From an uncultured Mollicutes bacterium (GTDB lineage: Bacteria; Bacillota_I; Bacilli_A; RFN20; CAG-826), in the NCBI GenBank assembly GCA_900542595.1, contig UQOB01000049.1, positions 1 through 8,586 on the forward strand: a stretch of 8,586 nt of DNA. The letters run 5' to 3'. Below are positions 6,022-8,586 of this stretch, piece by piece. The position numbers and the translations under genes were made by a program. Under the pieces are notes generated by a model that ran no database searches, was not told where the DNA came from, and saw only the letters and a list, made by a program, of their open reading frames with translations. Each line of letters begins with the position of its first letter. The stretch's first letter is position 1.

Positions 6022-6105
6022 GCCCGCGTGGTGGAATGGTAGACGCAATGGACTCAAAATCCATCGGGGAAACCCATGCCGGTTCGAGTCCGGCCGCGGG
6101 CACCA
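6022..6105 (+). tRNA. tRNA-Leu (anticodon CAA)
   Basis: A class II tRNA with a long variable arm. The acceptor stem GCCCGCG/CGCGGGC is perfect, the anticodon stem ATGGA/TCCAT encloses CTCAAAA with anticodon CAA (reads TTG), and the T arm is GCCGG/CCGGC. The discriminator is A and CCA is encoded. It lies 48 bases after tetR with no terminator in the gap, and has a terminator 11 bases downstream. Confidence 0.95.
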
Positions 6106-6116
6106 ATCATGAAGTT

Positions 6117-6145
6117 CAGTATCGATATGTTCGGTACTGTTTTTT
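6117..6145 (+). terminator. Rho-independent terminator after tRNA-Leu(CAA)
   Basis: An eight-pair stem CAGTATCG/CGGTACTG (one G-U) with a seven-base loop is followed by six T. It separates the tRNA from the nuclease operon. Confidence 0.8.
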
Positions 6146-6192
6146 ATTATTTAGGCCTTATAAGTTAACATCAGTAAATTCGTATTAGTTTA

Positions 6193-6222
6193 TTAACTTA
6201 GTAATATTCTAAATGGTAAAAT
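6193..6222 (+). promoter_or_regulatory. Promoter of the nuclease/ATPase operon (extended -10)
   Basis: TTAACT (6193-6198, 4 of 6), an 18-base spacer and TG-G-TAAAAT (hexamer at 6217-6222) predict a start at about 6229, exactly the A of the ATG. No Shine-Dalgarno is present. The -35 lies in one arm of an 8-bp inverted repeat. Confidence 0.55.
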
Positions 6223-6228
6223 TAAGCC

Positions 6229-7287
6229 ATGAAATTAATCCATACCGCTGATATACATTTAGGTTCCCCTTTCAGTGAAACAAAGGGGCAAGCTTCTCCT
6301 TCTATCCGCCGAGCAGAACTGTTGGAACAATTTAAAAAACTTGTGGAGTACGCGAAAAATAATGGAGTGGAAGGAGTGCTTCTTTCTGGCGATATCTTTG
6401 ATAACGACTCACCATCTGATGTTCAAAAGCAATCCCTTTATCGGGCGATTGAAAAATACCCTGATATTACTTTCTTTTATCTAAGAGGTAACCATGATAA
6501 CCATAACCTAGTTAACGTGAATAAACCTCAAAATCTCCTTACTTTTGGTGACGATTGGATGACTTATGATTTCCATGGCATCAAGATAACTGGTGTGGAA
6601 TTAACCAAACGGAATTATCGATGTATCTATGATAATTTAAAGCTCGATCCTTCCTATTTTAATATCGTCATGCTTCACGGAACCCCGGGTTCCCAAATGG
6701 GCGTCCAAGATATCATGTTATCGGCTTTAAAGAATAAACATATTAATTATTTGGCTCTGGGGCATATCCATATTCCGTCGGAAGGAAAACTTGATGATGA
6801 TGGCATTTATGTAATGCCGGGATGTTTAGAGGGTAGGGGTTTTGATGAAACGGGGCCTAGGGGTTTTTATCTCCTCGATATCGAAGAAAATGATTTAGTT
6901 AAACATCATTTTATTCCCTTCAGTCGTCACCAATATTTTAGAGAAAATATCGATGTGACTGGGTGTAAAGATATTTCGGAAATTGAAGATCGGATCGAAA
7001 AGCTTGGAATTAATGAAAACAATTTTTATGAGCTCACTTTAACGGGCACCCTTAGTTTCTCGCCTGAAGACCTTTTGACGACGATTGAACAAGACTTTAA
7101 AGGCCGGACTGGGAGTTTCACGATTAAAGACAATACAACCGAAGAAATCGATGTTGAAGAGCTAAAAAGGAGCAAAGACTTTAAGGGTGAATTAACGAGA
7201 ACCATCTATAACGATACCACCCTATCAGATGAGGATAAGAAGCGGGTCTTAGACCTCTGCCTCAAAGCGATGGAAAGGAGGCAATAG
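6229..7287 (+). CDS. SbcD/YhaO-like metallophosphoesterase (DNA repair exonuclease subunit)
   Basis: The 352-residue protein carries all calcineurin-like nuclease motifs in order: D8-x-H10 (ADIHLGS), G54-D55 (SGDIFDN), G87-N88-H89-D90 (RGNHD), H150 (LHG) and G178-H179-x-H181 (GHIH). These residues bind two metal ions, usually Mn2+, in Mre11/SbcD enzymes. After about residue 235 comes a C-terminal part that in this family contacts the ATPase partner. Length and the partner gene fit the YhaO-type exonuclease better than classical SbcD. The next gene, an SbcC/YhaN-like ATPase, begins three bases after the stop, and its ribosome-binding site lies in the last codons here, so the two are made together. 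The expected role is cytoplasmic DNA-end processing or repair. The ATG has no ribosome-binding site and coincides with the predicted transcription start. Confidence 0.9.
   Translation: MKLIHTADIHLGSPFSETKGQASPSIRRAELLEQFKKLVEYAKNNGVEGVLLSGDIFDNDSPSDVQKQSLYRAIEKYPDITFFYLRGNHDNHNLVNVNKPQNLLTFGDDWMTYDFHGIKITGVELTKRNYRCIYDNLKLDPSYFNIVMLHGTPGSQMGVQDIMLSALKNKHINYLALGHIHIPSEGKLDDDGIYVMPGCLEGRGFDETGPRGFYLLDIEENDLVKHHFIPFSRHQYFRENIDVTGCKDISEIEDRIEKLGINENNFYELTLTGTLSFSPEDLLTTIEQDFKGRTGSFTIKDNTTEEIDVEELKRSKDFKGELTRTIYNDTTLSDEDKKRVLDLCLKAMERRQ
7275..7281 (+). promoter_or_regulatory. Strong ribosome-binding site of the ATPase gene
   Basis: AAGGAGG lies within the last codons of the nuclease gene, nine bases before the ATPase ATG. 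It contrasts with the nuclease gene, whose start has none, and indicates one operon. Confidence 0.8.
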
Positions 7288-7290
7288 GTC

Positions 7291-8586
7291 ATGAAATTAA
7301 TTAAAGCTTATGTCCGGGGTTTCGGAAATATCGTTAATACTAAAATCGATTTTACGAAAAATATCTTCGAGATTTGCGAAGATAATGGTTATGGTAAGTC
7401 CACTATTGCTCACTTTATTAAAGCAATGTTTTATGGCTTTGAGACCACCCGTAAGAACGATAGCAATATCACGGACCGGAAAAAATTCCTGCCTTTCAAT
7501 AGCAGCGCTTACGGGGGATCGCTCGATTTTGAATACCAAGGCCACCTTTATCACGTGGACCGGGTTTTCGGGGCTAAGAGCCAAAAAGAGGACTTGTTTG
7601 AATATTCAATCGATGGGAAGTCTAATAATGTTATCGGTTATTACTTAGGGCAAACCCTTTTTAATTTAGATGAAGAAGCCTTCACCAAAACTATCTTCTT
7701 TGAAAGTGGCGATTTTGATGTTAAGCCTAATGACAATATCAATGGACTTTTAGCGCATATTCTCGGTAATTACTCCGATGAACCCATCGTCCAAAGCGGC
7801 ATTAAACAATTGGAAGAAGAAAAGAAAAATATCAATAGCCGAAAGGCGACGAGCCAGATGCAAATATTGAAAGACGAACAAGGTGAAGTTATTAACAAAA
7901 TAAAAAATATTAAAGATAAGATTGCGGCGCTTCCATCTTTATATGAAGCTCAAGCTCAAGCGGATTCAAGGCTAAAAAACCTCGATGAAATCTTAAAGAA
8001 AAATGAAAACTATCTTCAATATAAAGCTTTTAAAGATCAATTAGAAATCATCGATAAAAATCTGAAAGACGTGGATGAAAATCAAAAGAATATTACAAGA
8101 AAATATCCTGATGGTCTTCCCACCATGGATGAATTTGAACACTATGAAGCTTTAAAAACGAAAGACAACGCTTTAACGGCCCCGAACCTTAAATTGACTG
8201 ATGAAAATAAGAAAGAATTAGATGCCTTAAAACTTGAATTTGAGGGGAAAGACTTAAGCACTTTTAATCTTTATGCTTTTCTTGGTTTAGAAGACAAAAT
8301 TCAAAAAGCCACCTTTGAGCTTCAAAATATCCAAAATCTTTTGGGTGAAGGGGATAAAACCTTAGAAGGTAAATCAGAAGAAGATTTTGATAAGGAAATT
8401 AAACATCTTGAACTTCTAGAAGAGAAGGTTGCTACTTTTATCAATCCTAAAGACGAAAAACCTCTAGAGGTTGCGAAGCCGAAACTCTTTAGTAAGAAGA
8501 ACCTTCCTTTCTTGTCCTCCTTATTCACTCTTCCGGTCTTCTTAATCCTGGCAATAACTTTAATTTTTATTAATCAAATTGTCGGG
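7291..8586 (+). CDS. SbcC/YhaN-like AAA ATPase, membrane-associated (3' end off the right edge)
   Basis: The first 432 codons are present with no stop. The start is clear: AAGGAGG (7275-7281) lies nine bases before the ATG. An SMC/Rad50-type ATPase head begins at the N-terminus, with a Walker A-like NGYGKST at 32-38 and a Q-loop-like FFESGDF further on. Residues from about 170 to 390 are charged and heptad-like, consistent with a long coiled coil. At about 404-432 there is a hydrophobic stretch (PVFLILAITLIFINQIVG) preceded by lysines, a probable transmembrane segment inside the coiled coil, as seen in YhaN-type proteins. The second half of the ATPase head (Walker B, signature motif) should lie beyond the window. 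It should use ATP to gate the partner nuclease at DNA ends, perhaps at the membrane. The first Gly of the usual GxxxxGKS is E30. Confidence 0.88.
   Translation, partial: MKLIKAYVRGFGNIVNTKIDFTKNIFEICEDNGYGKSTIAHFIKAMFYGFETTRKNDSNITDRKKFLPFNSSAYGGSLDFEYQGHLYHVDRVFGAKSQKEDLFEYSIDGKSNNVIGYYLGQTLFNLDEEAFTKTIFFESGDFDVKPNDNINGLLAHILGNYSDEPIVQSGIKQLEEEKKNINSRKATSQMQILKDEQGEVINKIKNIKDKIAALPSLYEAQAQADSRLKNLDEILKKNENYLQYKAFKDQLEIIDKNLKDVDENQKNITRKYPDGLPTMDEFEHYEALKTKDNALTAPNLKLTDENKKELDALKLEFEGKDLSTFNLYAFLGLEDKIQKATFELQNIQNLLGEGDKTLEGKSEEDFDKEIKHLELLEEKVATFINPKDEKPLEVAKPKLFSKKNLPFLSSLFTLPVFLILAITLIFINQIVG

Noticed and set aside
5971..6105. TGA read as Trp (Mycoplasma-type code)
   Set aside because: Reading through the tetR TGA would carry the frame into tRNA-Leu(CAA), and every long gene uses TGG for Trp without internal TGA.
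7297..7648. Other-frame ORFs at 7297-7584 (minus) and 7310-7648 (plus)
   Set aside because: They overlap the ATPase head, whose frame has a strong ribosome-binding site and P-loop; the alternatives have neither.
1..8586. CRISPR array, insertion sequence or prophage
   Set aside because: No regularly spaced direct repeats, transposase or integrase frame, or phage structural gene was seen on either strand.

Overview
The window looks like chromosomal DNA from a low-to-moderate GC Gram-positive bacterium (Bacillota, perhaps an uncultured gut Bacilli or Erysipelotrichia-type lineage). The grounds are the protein styles (cytoplasmic GH3 enzyme, SbcD/SbcC-like pair of YhaO/YhaN type, TetR regulator with a 'DINRSTFYLHY' helix-turn-helix, UPF0104 membrane protein), the TTGACA/TATAAT-like promoters, U-tract terminators and CCA-encoding tRNA genes. 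The tetR gene ends in TGA just before a tRNA and no internal TGA is needed for Trp, so the standard code fits better than the Mycoplasma code. The species cannot be told from this sequence.

Layout. Positions 1-1029 (minus strand) hold the 5' part of a multi-spanning UPF0104/MprF-flippase-like membrane protein that runs off the left edge; the outermost ~25 bases are homopolymer-rich and may be an unreliable contig end. All other genes are on the plus strand. tRNA-Arg(CCT) and tRNA-Ala(GGC) come next, the second with a clear promoter and a terminator. A 798-residue GH3 beta-glycosidase follows, then an alpha/beta hydrolase 11 bases downstream. Next are tRNA-Leu(CAG) and tRNA-Arg(CCG), each with its own sigma-A-like promoter and sharing a terminator. 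A 260-base AT-rich intergenic stretch then carries an unassigned promoter with a perfect 12-bp palindrome between its -35 and -10, and the tetR promoter with a second palindrome over its -35. The TetR gene, tRNA-Leu(CAA) and its terminator follow, and finally a two-gene operon: an SbcD/YhaO-like nuclease and an SbcC/YhaN-like ATPase that is cut by the right edge.

How the parts work together. The GH3 enzyme and the hydrolase probably act in the cytoplasm on imported glycosides or esters. The nuclease/ATPase pair should form an Mre11-Rad50-type DNA-end-processing complex, with the ATPase apparently membrane-tethered. The TetR protein has no obvious target gene here and probably controls itself. 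Five isolated tRNA genes lie between these units; four of them have C34 anticodons, reading single G-ending codons.

I see no CRISPR array, transposase, prophage gene or recognisable new multi-gene system. The points most worth a second look are two genes whose ATG falls at the predicted transcription start (possible leaderless mRNAs) and the palindrome-bearing promoter upstream of tetR.
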